Below, one piece after another: positions 27,224-35,905 of a stretch of 64,000 nt of DNA (its first letter is position 1; every line of letters starts with the position of its first letter). Position numbers and translations under genes: made by a program. The stretch lies in NCBI GenBank assembly GCA_023418315.1, contig JAEZZY010000019.1, forward strand, positions 62,001 to 126,000. The letters are read 5' to 3'. The notes below the pieces were generated by a model that worked only from the letters and a program-made list of their open reading frames with translations, did no database searches and was not told where the DNA came from. The stretch comes from Bacteroidota bacterium (GTDB lineage Bacteria; Bacteroidota; Bacteroidia; Chitinophagales; Chitinophagaceae).

Positions 27224-29251
27224 ATGAGAAAAAGCCTACTTGTTCTGTTGCTGCTCGCCTGCTCGCAGCTTAATGTTTCTTTTGGTCAAAATCTTTTCAG
27301 CGCGCCTGATACGGTCTGTGTGCGACAGCCTGTTTATCTGGTAGATAGTTTTACAAAGCCTGCGGAGTCGTATTACTGGGGGTTTTGCTCCGGTTATCTT
27401 TTCAATACGGCTATCGGATTTAACTCCGGTACCATATTCAACAACAAACCCACGGCTATAGAAGTAGCAAAGGATGGTGCGGATTATTACATGTTTATAG
27501 CCATACGCGCTACGGCGGCCAGCAGCTCTGATTCACTCATCATCCTTAGCTTTGGCAACAGCCTGAGCAATACACCGGATACGCTGAATATGGGCACGCT
27601 GGAAGGGGTAATGCCTATAGAAACCAGAAAAATATTCGCTATCAAATCGCAAGAAGACAACTGGCATTTATTCCTTAGCGGAGGCACTGATGCTACCAAT
27701 TCTTCACTGGTGCGGTTGGATTTCGGCAATTCACTCGCCAATACGCCCAACATAGCCAATATGGGCAATCACTCCGGTTTGCTGAACGGACCAAGAGGCA
27801 TCTTTGTACAAGAGCAAGCAGGAACGTACTATGGCTATATAGTGAATAACGGCGATAATAAACTTATCCGATTAGATTTCGGTACCAATATTTCTCAAAC
27901 GCCTACCGTAGTAGATTTAGGTACAGGCTTCGCGCTCAATGGCGCCTCCGATATGGTGCCTGTTTTAGATAATGGCAATTGGTACGCATTCGTTACCAAC
28001 AGCGACAACAGCACCCTTACGCTTTTGAAATTCGGTGCTGCTATTCAGACCACTCCTACCGCTACCAACATAGGCAATGTGGACGGTCGTCTTTTTGAAC
28101 CCAGCAGCATCACCTTCGTAAGGGATTGCAACAATATGCACCTTTTTGTTTCCAATGTAGTAACGGATGATGTGGTGCGCTATGATGTGCCCGCTATAGA
28201 AGGAGCTGCCATCACAGGAGCTACTTTCACCGGTCTTGCCAATATTGATGAGCCTACTTCCATCTCCAGGGTAGTGCGCGATGTGGACAGCATCTTCTGT
28301 TTTGTAACCAACGGAGCATCCAACTCTCTTTCTCAGGTATTGTTCCCTCAGTGCCATGATGTGAATATCGAATCTTCTGATACAAAGAGCCCACCGGTTT
28401 ATTCTTACAGCGCTCCCGGCACCTATACCGTTTATTTGGCTGTAAATGAAGGTAAAGCCGATATGCAGGTGGAATGTCGCCAGATAGAAGTATTACCCAT
28501 ACCGCCTATGTCTGTAAGCCTGGATACCAATTTGTGCCAGGGTGATACGGCTGTCTTGCATGTAACCTCTCCCGAAGCGTTGAGTTTTGTGTGGAGTCCT
28601 TATTATGCTATTGATACTTTTGATGTTCATGCCGTAATCGTGCGCCCTGAGTTTACGGTTCCTTACCATATAGTAATGACTTATTCTACAGGATGTATTG
28701 TGGATTCTACCATCGTGGTAACGGTAAGCAAAAACAAAGCGGATGCCGGACCGGATCGCACTATCAATGACGGCGCCATCACCGTATTGGGCGGACCTAT
28801 GACGACCACAGGCGCGGACTATACGCTCAACTGGTTCCCTACTCAGTTTATCAATGATCTTACGGTCGCCAATCCGGTGGTAAAACCTCCGTTTGACTAT
28901 ACCTATTATCTGGAAGTAACCAACGCCGACGGTTGCTATGACATAGATACCGTAGTAGTGCATGTGGATTGCAACGATATTAATATCCCCAACGCATTTG
29001 TTCCCGAAAGTAGCGACCCAAGCGTCAATTCAATCGGTCTGTTAAACAATCAGATTGTAAAACTTAATTCTTTCAGTATTTATGACCGCTGGGGTAAGCA
29101 AGTATTCCAGACTACAGATGTTACCAAAAGATGGGATGGAAAAGTGAATGGAGAACCCGCGCCTTTTGGAGTATATGTATGGGAAGCCGATGGTTTCTGC
29201 TCGGAAGGAAAACGGTTTCAACGTTCGGGAAACATTACCCTCATACGATGA
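27224..29251 (+). CDS. Secreted beta-propeller-like protein with gliding-motility-type C-terminal domain
   Basis: The signal peptide is MRKSLLVLLLLACSQLNVSF, cleaved before GQNLF. A GTG at 27203 could add seven residues. Residues about 60-370 contain at least four repeats, each with the pattern LxFGxxxxxTPxxxNxGxxxG (FGNSLSNTPDTLNMGT, FGNSLANTPNIANMGN, FGTNISQTPTVVDLGT, FGAAIQTTPTATNIGN), as expected for propeller blades. A PKD-like stretch (PPVYSYSAPGTYTVYLAV) and an Ig-like region follow. The C-terminus (IPNAFVPESSDPSVNSIGLL ... FSIYDRWGKQVFQT ... FGVYVWEADG) is the gliding-motility-associated T9SS type B domain. Probable surface protein; ligand unknown. Confidence 0.87.
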   Translation: MRKSLLVLLLLACSQLNVSFGQNLFSAPDTVCVRQPVYLVDSFTKPAESYYWGFCSGYLFNTAIGFNSGTIFNNKPTAIEVAKDGADYYMFIAIRATAASSSDSLIILSFGNSLSNTPDTLNMGTLEGVMPIETRKIFAIKSQEDNWHLFLSGGTDATNSSLVRLDFGNSLANTPNIANMGNHSGLLNGPRGIFVQEQAGTYYGYIVNNGDNKLIRLDFGTNISQTPTVVDLGTGFALNGASDMVPVLDNGNWYAFVTNSDNSTLTLLKFGAAIQTTPTATNIGNVDGRLFEPSSITFVRDCNNMHLFVSNVVTDDVVRYDVPAIEGAAITGATFTGLANIDEPTSISRVVRDVDSIFCFVTNGASNSLSQVLFPQCHDVNIESSDTKSPPVYSYSAPGTYTVYLAVNEGKADMQVECRQIEVLPIPPMSVSLDTNLCQGDTAVLHVTSPEALSFVWSPYYAIDTFDVHAVIVRPEFTVPYHIVMTYSTGCIVDSTIVVTVSKNKADAGPDRTINDGAITVLGGPMTTTGADYTLNWFPTQFINDLTVANPVVKPPFDYTYYLEVTNADGCYDIDTVVVHVDCNDINIPNAFVPESSDPSVNSIGLLNNQIVKLNSFSIYDRWGKQVFQTTDVTKRWDGKVNGEPAPFGVYVWEADGFCSEGKRFQRSGNITLIR

Positions 29252-29273
29252 TCATCCAAAAGATCTCTAAAGA

Positions 29274-29570
29274 ATGGCAGCATATTTATTTCAAATAGAA
29301 CTACCGGAACTTACTGAAGAGATCAGCAATATCCTTCCCGTTCAAAGGGGGCATATCAACAGATTATTTTCGGAAGGACGCTTGTTTTCCTATAGCGTAT
29401 CGGAAAGTAAAAATCATATTTGGTGCGTGATAAACGCCGAAGACGAGCCGGAAGCAATGCACATTGTTTCCGGTTTCCCTTTGCAAAAATATTTTCGGGA
29501 TGTACTCAGTTTCCCACTGCTGTTTCATAACAATCTGCCCATATCGCTTGCTGCTATTTCCTTGAATTAA
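29274..29570 (+). CDS. Small YciI/muconolactone-isomerase-like protein
   Basis: 98 aa starting 22 bases after the previous stop. The pattern MAAYLFQIELPEL, RGHINRLFSEGRLFSYSVSE, HIWCVINAEDEPEAMHIVS, GFPLQKYFRDV gives a beta-alpha-beta-beta-alpha-beta ferredoxin-like fold. It resembles small conserved Bacteroidota proteins related to the muconolactone isomerase/YciI superfamily. No catalytic residue can be assigned, and a dimeric alpha+beta barrel protein of unknown substrate is the most that can be said. Possibly read through from the upstream gene. Confidence 0.6.
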   Translation: MAAYLFQIELPELTEEISNILPVQRGHINRLFSEGRLFSYSVSESKNHIWCVINAEDEPEAMHIVSGFPLQKYFRDVLSFPLLFHNNLPISLAAISLN

Positions 29571-30096
29571 GCGGGGACAGTTGCAGCGCTACATGACGCA
29601 TGGGATGCTCCTATAAAACGCTTTAACATACAAGACGGCAAAGAACCTTCCGCTATTTTTGGGGCATTAAATCCTCCTATAAACAGACGCATGCTGCATC
29701 CTCTATGATACGGTGTGCTATCCATTTTGCCTTTTGGATAGGGTTAAAGGGCATAGATAATTTTTCCATTTCGTAAGGTTTCTCTAATGGATTTATAGTC
29801 CACGCCGGACGAGATTTTATACCGCAGTTTTCACGCAATTATTTAATCTTACTCTTCGGGGATAGAATACCGTCAATTTCCCCTAAAATCATTCACTCAT
29901 GCTCGGTTTTCCAGCACGCGGTTATAGGGCTTAAGATAAATGAGGATTTTCGTAATAAAGCCGGGGGGCAAGAGCACGGTATCGTGTTACCTATACGCTG
30001 TTTGAAAGGAAGTAATAGAATGGGCAATGGTTGATTTATCAGGGCTTGGGAGCGTTGTATTTCCGAAGGAGATAGCTGATAGGATGATTATGAAAA
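29571..30096. other. Gene-free stretch of about 525 bases
   Basis: No frame with coding character was found on either strand and no tRNA or known RNA was recognised. It holds a 7-bp hairpin CTATCCA/TGGATAG at 29718-29741 without a T-run, and two copies of TCCTATAAA (about 29619 and 29671). The stretch may hold regulatory DNA, an unrecognised small RNA or a decayed gene. Confidence 0.5.
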
Positions 30097-30129
30097 AAGT
30101 AAAACCGCCCAATGCGGGCGGTTTTACTT
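30097..30129 (-). terminator. Intrinsic terminator of the T9SS redoxin gene
   Basis: Perfect 14-bp arms AAGTAAAACCGCCC (30097-30110) and GGGCGGTTTTACTT (30116-30129) with a 5-base loop. On the minus strand it ends in TTTTTTC. It lies 27 bases past the stop of the gene at 30156. Confidence 0.85.
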
Positions 30130-30155
30130 TATAGGCTTTAATCGTAGGAAACAAC

Positions 30156-31892
30156 TTAGTTCACTACAGTCAAACGCTCAGTACGGTTTCCTTCTTCCGT
30201 TTGGATTTTTACGTTGTAAACGCCGGAAGGAAGGTTAGCAGTATTGATAGAAACTTTATGAGTGCCTGCTGCAAAATTTTCATTTGCTACGTTAGCTATT
30301 ATACGACCGGTCATATCCACTACTTGGATGGTTACGTTAGAAGACTTGATAGAAGTAAATTCTAAGGTAGCGGCATCTTTAGCAGGGTTTGGATATAAAC
30401 TTACAGAGTTTCCTCCGATTACATCATTTACAGATGCAGCGCTGGTTACAAAACTGAAGTTGTCAATCCATCCATAGCTTGCGCTGGAAGCAGATGTTGT
30501 AGCTACAAATTTTACAAACAGGTTATTGTTCTTAGGTAAAGTACTGGTTGTTACTTTTTTCCAGTCAGCAGCTGCAGCAGGCAAAAAGAAGCCTGTGGTT
30601 TGAAAGCCTGTTACGGTAGATAATGCACTGCCCATGCTATTGTAAACAGAAGTCCATGTAGCGCCGCAGTCAGCAGATACTAACACTTCTAATTTATCAT
30701 TAGATGCAGAGGATTTTTGACGGTAAGCAAGATCAAATTTAAACGCTGGGGAAGAGGCGCTGGCTGTATTATAATTACCCAGCATCATTTCTGCGCTAAA
30801 TCCGCCGGCTTGGTTTTGATACATTACTCCTATACAATTGGTTGTTTGTCCGTTAGAACCAATAACAGTGATGGGGTTTCCTCCGCTTACAAGGCTGCTG
30901 GATAAGATGAATTGTTCTTTGCCATCGGCATCCAATACATATTTAGCAGGTATAGTAGTTACGCTTTGGAAATCTTCGGAAACGGGTATTGGGGTTGTTT
31001 GAGCAGAAGTGATTATCGGTAAGCTTGCTACAGTAATGCTATTGTTTGTTGCCACAGCATCATTTGTTACCGTAACTTCAAATTTGTAGGGGCCTGCTTG
31101 GGAGAAGCCGGGCATAGTTACACTGGCTATACCATATTTTGCCAAATTACCACTCCAGTTTTGGGTAGATATAGTTGTAGCACCTGACAATACTTTTACA
31201 GTGGCAGAGGTGATATTCTGGTTGCCATAGTTTTGGAACTTAATAGTAGGCTTGGCATCGCAGAGGTAAACATCCGTCATGTCGCTTGCTACTATTTTAG
31301 CATCTGTAGTAGCAGATGGTCCATAAGTCGGTACTATATTGTTGGTCAGGAAATTTGTCCAATAGGTGGTTTGTAGCATAGCTTGACTATAACCTGCTGT
31401 TTGTTCATAAACAATCCTGTCTTGACCGATTACAGTAAAAGTAGGAAATCCGCCATCCAAATAGGCATCTCGTGTAGCGGTAGGAGGGTTATCTATAAAA
31501 GGATAATTCTCGCCGGTTACCCAATCGCCTTGAGTAAAGGTAGCACCACTTCCGCCTTGAGGTCCATAAAGCTGAGCAGTCGTATTCCCTGTTTCTCCTT
31601 CAATAAAAATCACTCTGATTTTTTTTGCTTGTATGGATCCGTTAGGTCCGTATTGAGCAATAAGGTTGTTAAATACGCCACTCTGGTGTACTGCCCAGCA
31701 TGGCCCGCACCATGCGGCGGATTGATCAATGATTACGGTATAACCTGAATCTAAATAGCTATACAAATGGTGTGTTACGCCATTTATATCCTGTAAAGTA
31801 AAATCCGGTGCTATATCACCTTTTTTTAGTGCAGCATCTGCATTGGCTGCTATGGCTGTTGCAGCAATAGCAGTGAGTAGTAATTTTTTCAT
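30156..31892 (-). CDS. T9SS type A cargo protein with N-terminal redoxin domain
   Basis: 578 aa. A signal peptide (about 1-20) is followed by a Redoxin/AhpC-TSA thioredoxin fold: KGDIAPDFTLQDINGVTHHL, then the active site DQSAAWCGPCWAVHQSG (CGPC) and a cis-Pro region near FPTFTVIGQDRI. The middle (about 190-480) contains a CARDB-like module (DAKPTIKFQNYGNQNITSAT) and a jelly-roll-like region with LDLAYRQKSSASND-type adhesion-MAM character. The end, VSLYPNPAKDAATLEF through PSGVYNVKIQTEE, is a T9SS type A sorting domain. The product should be secreted through T9SS as a cell-surface thiol oxidoreductase. Substrate unknown. Confidence 0.88.
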   Translation of the reverse strand: MKKLLLTAIAATAIAANADAALKKGDIAPDFTLQDINGVTHHLYSYLDSGYTVIIDQSAAWCGPCWAVHQSGVFNNLIAQYGPNGSIQAKKIRVIFIEGETGNTTAQLYGPQGGSGATFTQGDWVTGENYPFIDNPPTATRDAYLDGGFPTFTVIGQDRIVYEQTAGYSQAMLQTTYWTNFLTNNIVPTYGPSATTDAKIVASDMTDVYLCDAKPTIKFQNYGNQNITSATVKVLSGATTISTQNWSGNLAKYGIASVTMPGFSQAGPYKFEVTVTNDAVATNNSITVASLPIITSAQTTPIPVSEDFQSVTTIPAKYVLDADGKEQFILSSSLVSGGNPITVIGSNGQTTNCIGVMYQNQAGGFSAEMMLGNYNTASASSPAFKFDLAYRQKSSASNDKLEVLVSADCGATWTSVYNSMGSALSTVTGFQTTGFFLPAAAADWKKVTTSTLPKNNNLFVKFVATTSASSASYGWIDNFSFVTSAASVNDVIGGNSVSLYPNPAKDAATLEFTSIKSSNVTIQVVDMTGRIIANVANENFAAGTHKVSINTANLPSGVYNVKIQTEEGNRTERLTVVN

Positions 31893-32001
31893 GTTCGCTT
31901 AAATTTTATTTTTAGAGAATTACGAAAATAATTTTTTTTTGTTTCAAAACATACTTCTTAAGGGGGAAAAAATCATTTTTCTTTTCTTATCTCCTTTTCC
32001 C

Positions 32002-32009
32002 TACCTTCG
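32002..32009 (+). promoter_or_regulatory. -7 promoter element upstream of TPP riboswitch
   Basis: TACCTTCG is one base from TAnnTTTG and lies a few bases upstream of the riboswitch 5' end, as expected for transcription starting just before P1. Confidence 0.45.
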
Positions 32010-32017
32010 CACCGCGA

Positions 32018-32106
32018 AAAATCGCTCGGGGTGCCTGAACAGTAGCAAGGCTGAGATTATACCCGCTGAACCTGGACCAAGTAATGTTGGTTAGGGAATG
32101 TAGATA
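32018..32106 (+). promoter_or_regulatory. TPP riboswitch (THI element)
   Basis: The conserved core is complete and in order: CTCGGGGTGCCT (from 32025), GGCTGAGA (32049-32056), TACCC (32060-32064), CTGAACCTGG (32066-32075), GTAATG (32081-32086) and AGGGAA (32093-32098). It binds thiamine pyrophosphate and lies 126 bases upstream of a TonB-dependent receptor gene on the same strand. That ties the receptor to thiamine or thiamine-precursor uptake. A hairpin at 32132-32166 could be its expression platform. Confidence 0.93.
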
Positions 32107-32131
32107 CTTCATCTCCATTCTTCCAAACAAA

Positions 32132-32166
32132 AAAATCATCGTACCCTATGAATCGGGGTTGATTTT
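32132..32166 (+). promoter_or_regulatory. Possible expression-platform hairpin of the TPP riboswitch
   Basis: AAAATCA (32132-32138) can pair with TGATTTT (32160-32166), with an inner CCC/GGG pair, followed by CTTGTTTT. It looks like a weak terminator between riboswitch and receptor start. The stem has an internal bulge, so this is tentative. Confidence 0.35.
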
Positions 32167-32231
32167 CTTGTTTTGAATGATGCTGTTCTCCCCCGTGTTT
32201 TTTCCTACATCTAAAAAAAACAACGCGCATC

Positions 32232-34508
32232 ATGAACAGCCTAAAAATCATCCCGATTATTGCATTAGCAGGGTTTTTATCCGGTGGGGTAAATGCACAA
32301 CAGACCGATAGCATCAGCACACAAGATTTGGAACCGGTAGAGATCAGAGCCATCCGTGCCGGCTCCAACACGCCCTTCACCAAAACCGAAATAAAAAAAG
32401 AAGAAATCGAGAAACAAAACACCGGGCAAGACCTTCCCTATATTTTGCAATATACCCCTTCGGCTGTAGCTACTTCCGATGCGGGCAATGGCATCGGGTA
32501 TTCCGCATTGCGTGTGCGAGGTACCGATGGCACCAGAATGAATGTAACGTTCAACGGAATTCCGGTAAATGATGCAGAGTCGCAAGGCGTGTTCTTTGTA
32601 AATTTTCCCGACCTGGCCTCTTCCACCCAATCCATCCAATTGCAACGCGGCGTAGGCACTTCCACCAATGGCGCAAGCGCATTTGGCGCTACAATGAGCA
32701 TCAGTAATCTGGAGCAAATGCCTACGGCAGGTGCAGAAATCCATAACAGCTTCGGCTCTTTCAATACCTGGAAGAATACGGTGAAACTCGGCAGCGGTTT
32801 ATTAAAAAACGGTTTGCAGTTCGATCTTCGTTTGTCGCATATCAGCTCCGACGGCTATAGGGCGCGCGCTGCCTCCGAATTGAAATCGTTGCAGTTTTTA
32901 GCCGGATGGAAAATGAGTGAGAAAAGCAACCTTCGTTTTCTGTTCATGACCGGAAACGAAAAAACCGGACAGGCTTGGAATGGAGTGCATGAAGCCCAAT
33001 TGAGCGGCAATACCTCCGAACTCGAACGGCATTATCAGCACAATCAATACTCCCTTTATTTCACCCCGCAGGATTCGGTAAATCTCTTTCATTCCGATCC
33101 GCGGAAGTACAATTATTTTACCTACAAAAATCAAACGGACAACTATCGTCAGGATTATTGTCAGCTTTTCTTCGATCATTCTTTTTCTAAAAATCTTACG
33201 CTGAATATGGCAGGTTTTATGACGCGCGGCAAAGGTTATTATGAAGAATACAAACCCTATGAAAGCTATGAAGATTACGGATTGGACGATGTGGTGGCTC
33301 CGTCCGGTGCAGATACAATTTCGTCAAGCGACCTCATCCGTCAGCTATGGTTGGATAATTATTATTACGGTTCTGTTTTTTCGCTTCAATATCAAAAACA
33401 ACATACGCAGCTCACGCTCGGCGGTGCCTTTACCCAATACCAAGGGCAGCACTATGGTTTTATAAAATGGGCGGAAAACGGCGGTGTGCCCAATGACTAC
33501 AGATGGTATCTGCTTCATGCGCAAAAAAATGATTTCAACCTGTATGCAAAAGGGCAGCATACGCTTAGGGAAAAAATAATCTTGTTTGCCGATGTGCAAT
33601 GGCGGACTTTAGCTTACAACATAGGCGGTTTCAGGAAAAATCCTGCTTTGTTTGTGAATGCCGATTATAGCTTTTTCAATCCTAAAGCCGGCGTTACTTA
33701 TCTTTTAAAAAATACGCTTTCCGAAAAACAAAAATTATATGCTTCCATAGCCCTCGCAAATAAAGAACCGAACAGGGATGATTTTGAAGCATCGCCTACG
33801 AACCTCCCCAAACCCGAGCGCCTCACCGATGTGGAGGCAGGTTATGAAGTGCACAAGCAAAAATGGATGGCTTCGGTAAATGCGTACTATATGCGCTATA
33901 AAGATCAACTGGTGCTTACCGGAAAAATAAATGATGTAGGCGCTTACAGCCGTACCAATGTTCCCGAAAGCTACCGTGCAGGCCTGGAGCTCCAGGCAAC
34001 CGCCGTGCCGGCAAAATGGCTAAGGCTCCATGCGAATGCTACTTTTTCGCAAAACAAGATTATCGGTTTTAATGAATTTGTGGACAACTGGGACAGCGGT
34101 TTGCAGGATTCCGTAAACAGGGGCACTACGGATATTGCTTTTTCGCCGGGCATTATAGGCGCAGGTTCCTTGAGCTTTATTCCTTTTTATAATCACCCTA
34201 AAGCAAAATCATTGGAAATAGAACTGCTTGGAAAATATGTAGGCAAGCAATACCTGGATAATACCGGCAATGAGGACAGGGCTATAGATGCGTATTTTGT
34301 TTCGGATGTGTGTATTCGCTATACGGCGCATTTCCGTCCGTTTCGCGAGCTGGGCTTGATGGTGAGGCTGAATAATGTACTCAACAAAGAATATGTAAGC
34401 AACGGCTACACGTATGCCTATCGCTATGGTGGAAAAGAATACACGGATAATTATTATTTCCCGCAGGCAGGTTTCAACTGGATGCTTGGGGTGAATATGA
34501 AATTTTGA
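32232..34508 (+). CDS. TonB-dependent receptor, probably for thiamine compounds
   Basis: 758 aa outer-membrane transporter. The signal peptide is MNSLKIIPIIALAGFLSGGV, cleaved near NA-QQ. The plug domain runs over about residues 40-160 (QDLPYILQYTPSAVATSDAG, ALRVRGTDGTRMNVTFNGIP, and QSIQLQRGVGTSTNGASAFG). A 22-strand-type barrel follows, ending with aromatic Phe (LGVNMKF). No carboxypeptidase-like N-terminal extension or STN domain is present. The TPP riboswitch in its leader is direct evidence of control by thiamine pyrophosphate, as for the OMPthi receptors of Bacteroides. The exact ligand (thiamine, TPP or a pyrimidine precursor) is not determined. No inner-membrane transporter gene is adjacent. 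Confidence 0.93.
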   Translation: MNSLKIIPIIALAGFLSGGVNAQQTDSISTQDLEPVEIRAIRAGSNTPFTKTEIKKEEIEKQNTGQDLPYILQYTPSAVATSDAGNGIGYSALRVRGTDGTRMNVTFNGIPVNDAESQGVFFVNFPDLASSTQSIQLQRGVGTSTNGASAFGATMSISNLEQMPTAGAEIHNSFGSFNTWKNTVKLGSGLLKNGLQFDLRLSHISSDGYRARAASELKSLQFLAGWKMSEKSNLRFLFMTGNEKTGQAWNGVHEAQLSGNTSELERHYQHNQYSLYFTPQDSVNLFHSDPRKYNYFTYKNQTDNYRQDYCQLFFDHSFSKNLTLNMAGFMTRGKGYYEEYKPYESYEDYGLDDVVAPSGADTISSSDLIRQLWLDNYYYGSVFSLQYQKQHTQLTLGGAFTQYQGQHYGFIKWAENGGVPNDYRWYLLHAQKNDFNLYAKGQHTLREKIILFADVQWRTLAYNIGGFRKNPALFVNADYSFFNPKAGVTYLLKNTLSEKQKLYASIALANKEPNRDDFEASPTNLPKPERLTDVEAGYEVHKQKWMASVNAYYMRYKDQLVLTGKINDVGAYSRTNVPESYRAGLELQATAVPAKWLRLHANATFSQNKIIGFNEFVDNWDSGLQDSVNRGTTDIAFSPGIIGAGSLSFIPFYNHPKAKSLEIELLGKYVGKQYLDNTGNEDRAIDAYFVSDVCIRYTAHFRPFRELGLMVRLNNVLNKEYVSNGYTYAYRYGGKEYTDNYYFPQAGFNWMLGVNMKF

Positions 34509-34603
34509 ATGCGTAATTAAAATGGTGTTTACAGAAAGCAACCGGCGTACATCTGAGCGAAAGAATGCACACCGGTTGCGTGTTGATAGGGCAAGTCGTT
34601 TAG

Positions 34604-35890
34604 CTAAGCGCTTCTTTCCTCTTCCATGATTTTTTCCGAAAGGCTGTCATTTTCTATTTTGTCGAGGTAGGCGGCAAGCGTACGTACCGATTTTTCCGGT
34701 TTTTTTACAAAAAGATTGCTGTCATCCCATACATAGCCGGCCAGCACGGAGCATATTTTATTCAGCATATCTTCATCCCGTCTGCGGGCAAAAAATATCT
34801 TAAACAAAGTGCCGTCATACCAAGCGTTCACGAAGGTGCGGAAGACATCTACGCCGGTCTGCATATAGTCCATATACTCTTTCTGCCAGTCCACCGTTTC
34901 GCCTTTTAAATGCTTAATGACTAAATGTGCCGCCGTTTGTGCGGATACGCTGGCGAGGGTTACTCCGGAAGAAAAAATGGGATCGAGAAATTCGGTTACG
35001 TTACCGGTGAGGACAAAGCCTTTTCCGAAAAAACTTTTGGTAGTAGCGCTCCATCCTTGCAAAATCCGCGGTTCTTCCCATATCGGTTCAAAATGCCGGA
35101 AGCGTTTTTTCAGATGCGGTTCGGCATAGAGTATATTTTGAAAACGCTCGGTAAGGGTAGCTCCTTCAAACCGGTCAAAAAATTCCGGATCGCCTACATA
35201 GCCTACCGAGGTAATGCCTGTGGCAAATGGGATGACCCATATCCATGTGCGGAGGTTGTGTACATATACGGTAATGCGGTCAGGCTCATCGGTTTCCTGC
35301 CTATGCGGGTCTTTCATGTGGGCAAACATAGCCTTGCGGGTATATTGGGTAGAAGGTTCATTCAGCCCGAAAAGCGTGGGCAATACGCGACCATATCCGC
35401 TACCGTCTATTATAAACTTAGCAGCAATTTCCGCCATTGTGCCGTCGGATAGCCGCACGGTAGTAACGGAGGAACCGTCATCCTGAATGCACACATCGGT
35501 TACTTCCGTTTCATAGGCTATGGATACGCCCATTTTTTCGCAGGTGTCTGCAAGTGTTTTGTCGAAATCGGCGCGTGGCACTTGATAGGCATATTGCCAT
35601 CCGGGTGTGTATTGCTGCGAGAATTTAAAATCACAAAGTTTATTGCCCCATATAAATTTGGCACCTGTCTTTTGCTGAAAACCCGTAGCGGCCACGGCAT
35701 TCAGCAGTCCGGCTTCTTCCAGCGCTTCCATGCAGCGCGGCAGCAGGCTTTCGCCGATTACAAAACGGGGAAACCGCATTTTTTCTACGATTTGCACGTC
35801 TATACCTGCTTGGTGTAATATGCCTGCAGCTATGGAGCCTGAGGGTCCCGCGCCGATAATAAGTACATCTGTCTGCTTCTTTAAGCTCAT
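34604..35890 (-). CDS. FAD-dependent halogenase-like oxidoreductase
   Basis: 428 aa. FAD-binding GxGxxG is in VLIIGAGPSGSIAAGIL, and the second FAD motif is in GFVLTGNVTEFLDPIFSSGV. It carries two signatures of flavin-dependent halogenases: the WxWxIP motif (Trp216-Ile-Trp218-Val-Ile-Pro221) and a lysine in TGAKFIWG (Lys78), which appears equivalent to the catalytic Lys of tryptophan halogenases. The rest resembles geranylgeranyl-reductase/halogenase-like proteins found in Bacteroidota pigment loci, so it may act as an oxidoreductase instead. It lies 15 bases downstream of a [2Fe-2S] ferredoxin gene, which could supply electrons. No pigment biosynthetic cluster is visible in this window. Confidence 0.8.
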   Translation of the reverse strand: MSLKKQTDVLIIGAGPSGSIAAGILHQAGIDVQIVEKMRFPRFVIGESLLPRCMEALEEAGLLNAVAATGFQQKTGAKFIWGNKLCDFKFSQQYTPGWQYAYQVPRADFDKTLADTCEKMGVSIAYETEVTDVCIQDDGSSVTTVRLSDGTMAEIAAKFIIDGSGYGRVLPTLFGLNEPSTQYTRKAMFAHMKDPHRQETDEPDRITVYVHNLRTWIWVIPFATGITSVGYVGDPEFFDRFEGATLTERFQNILYAEPHLKKRFRHFEPIWEEPRILQGWSATTKSFFGKGFVLTGNVTEFLDPIFSSGVTLASVSAQTAAHLVIKHLKGETVDWQKEYMDYMQTGVDVFRTFVNAWYDGTLFKIFFARRRDEDMLNKICSVLAGYVWDDSNLFVKKPEKSVRTLAAYLDKIENDSLSEKIMEEERSA

Positions 35891-35905
35891 TTTTTAAAGG
35901 GGGTT

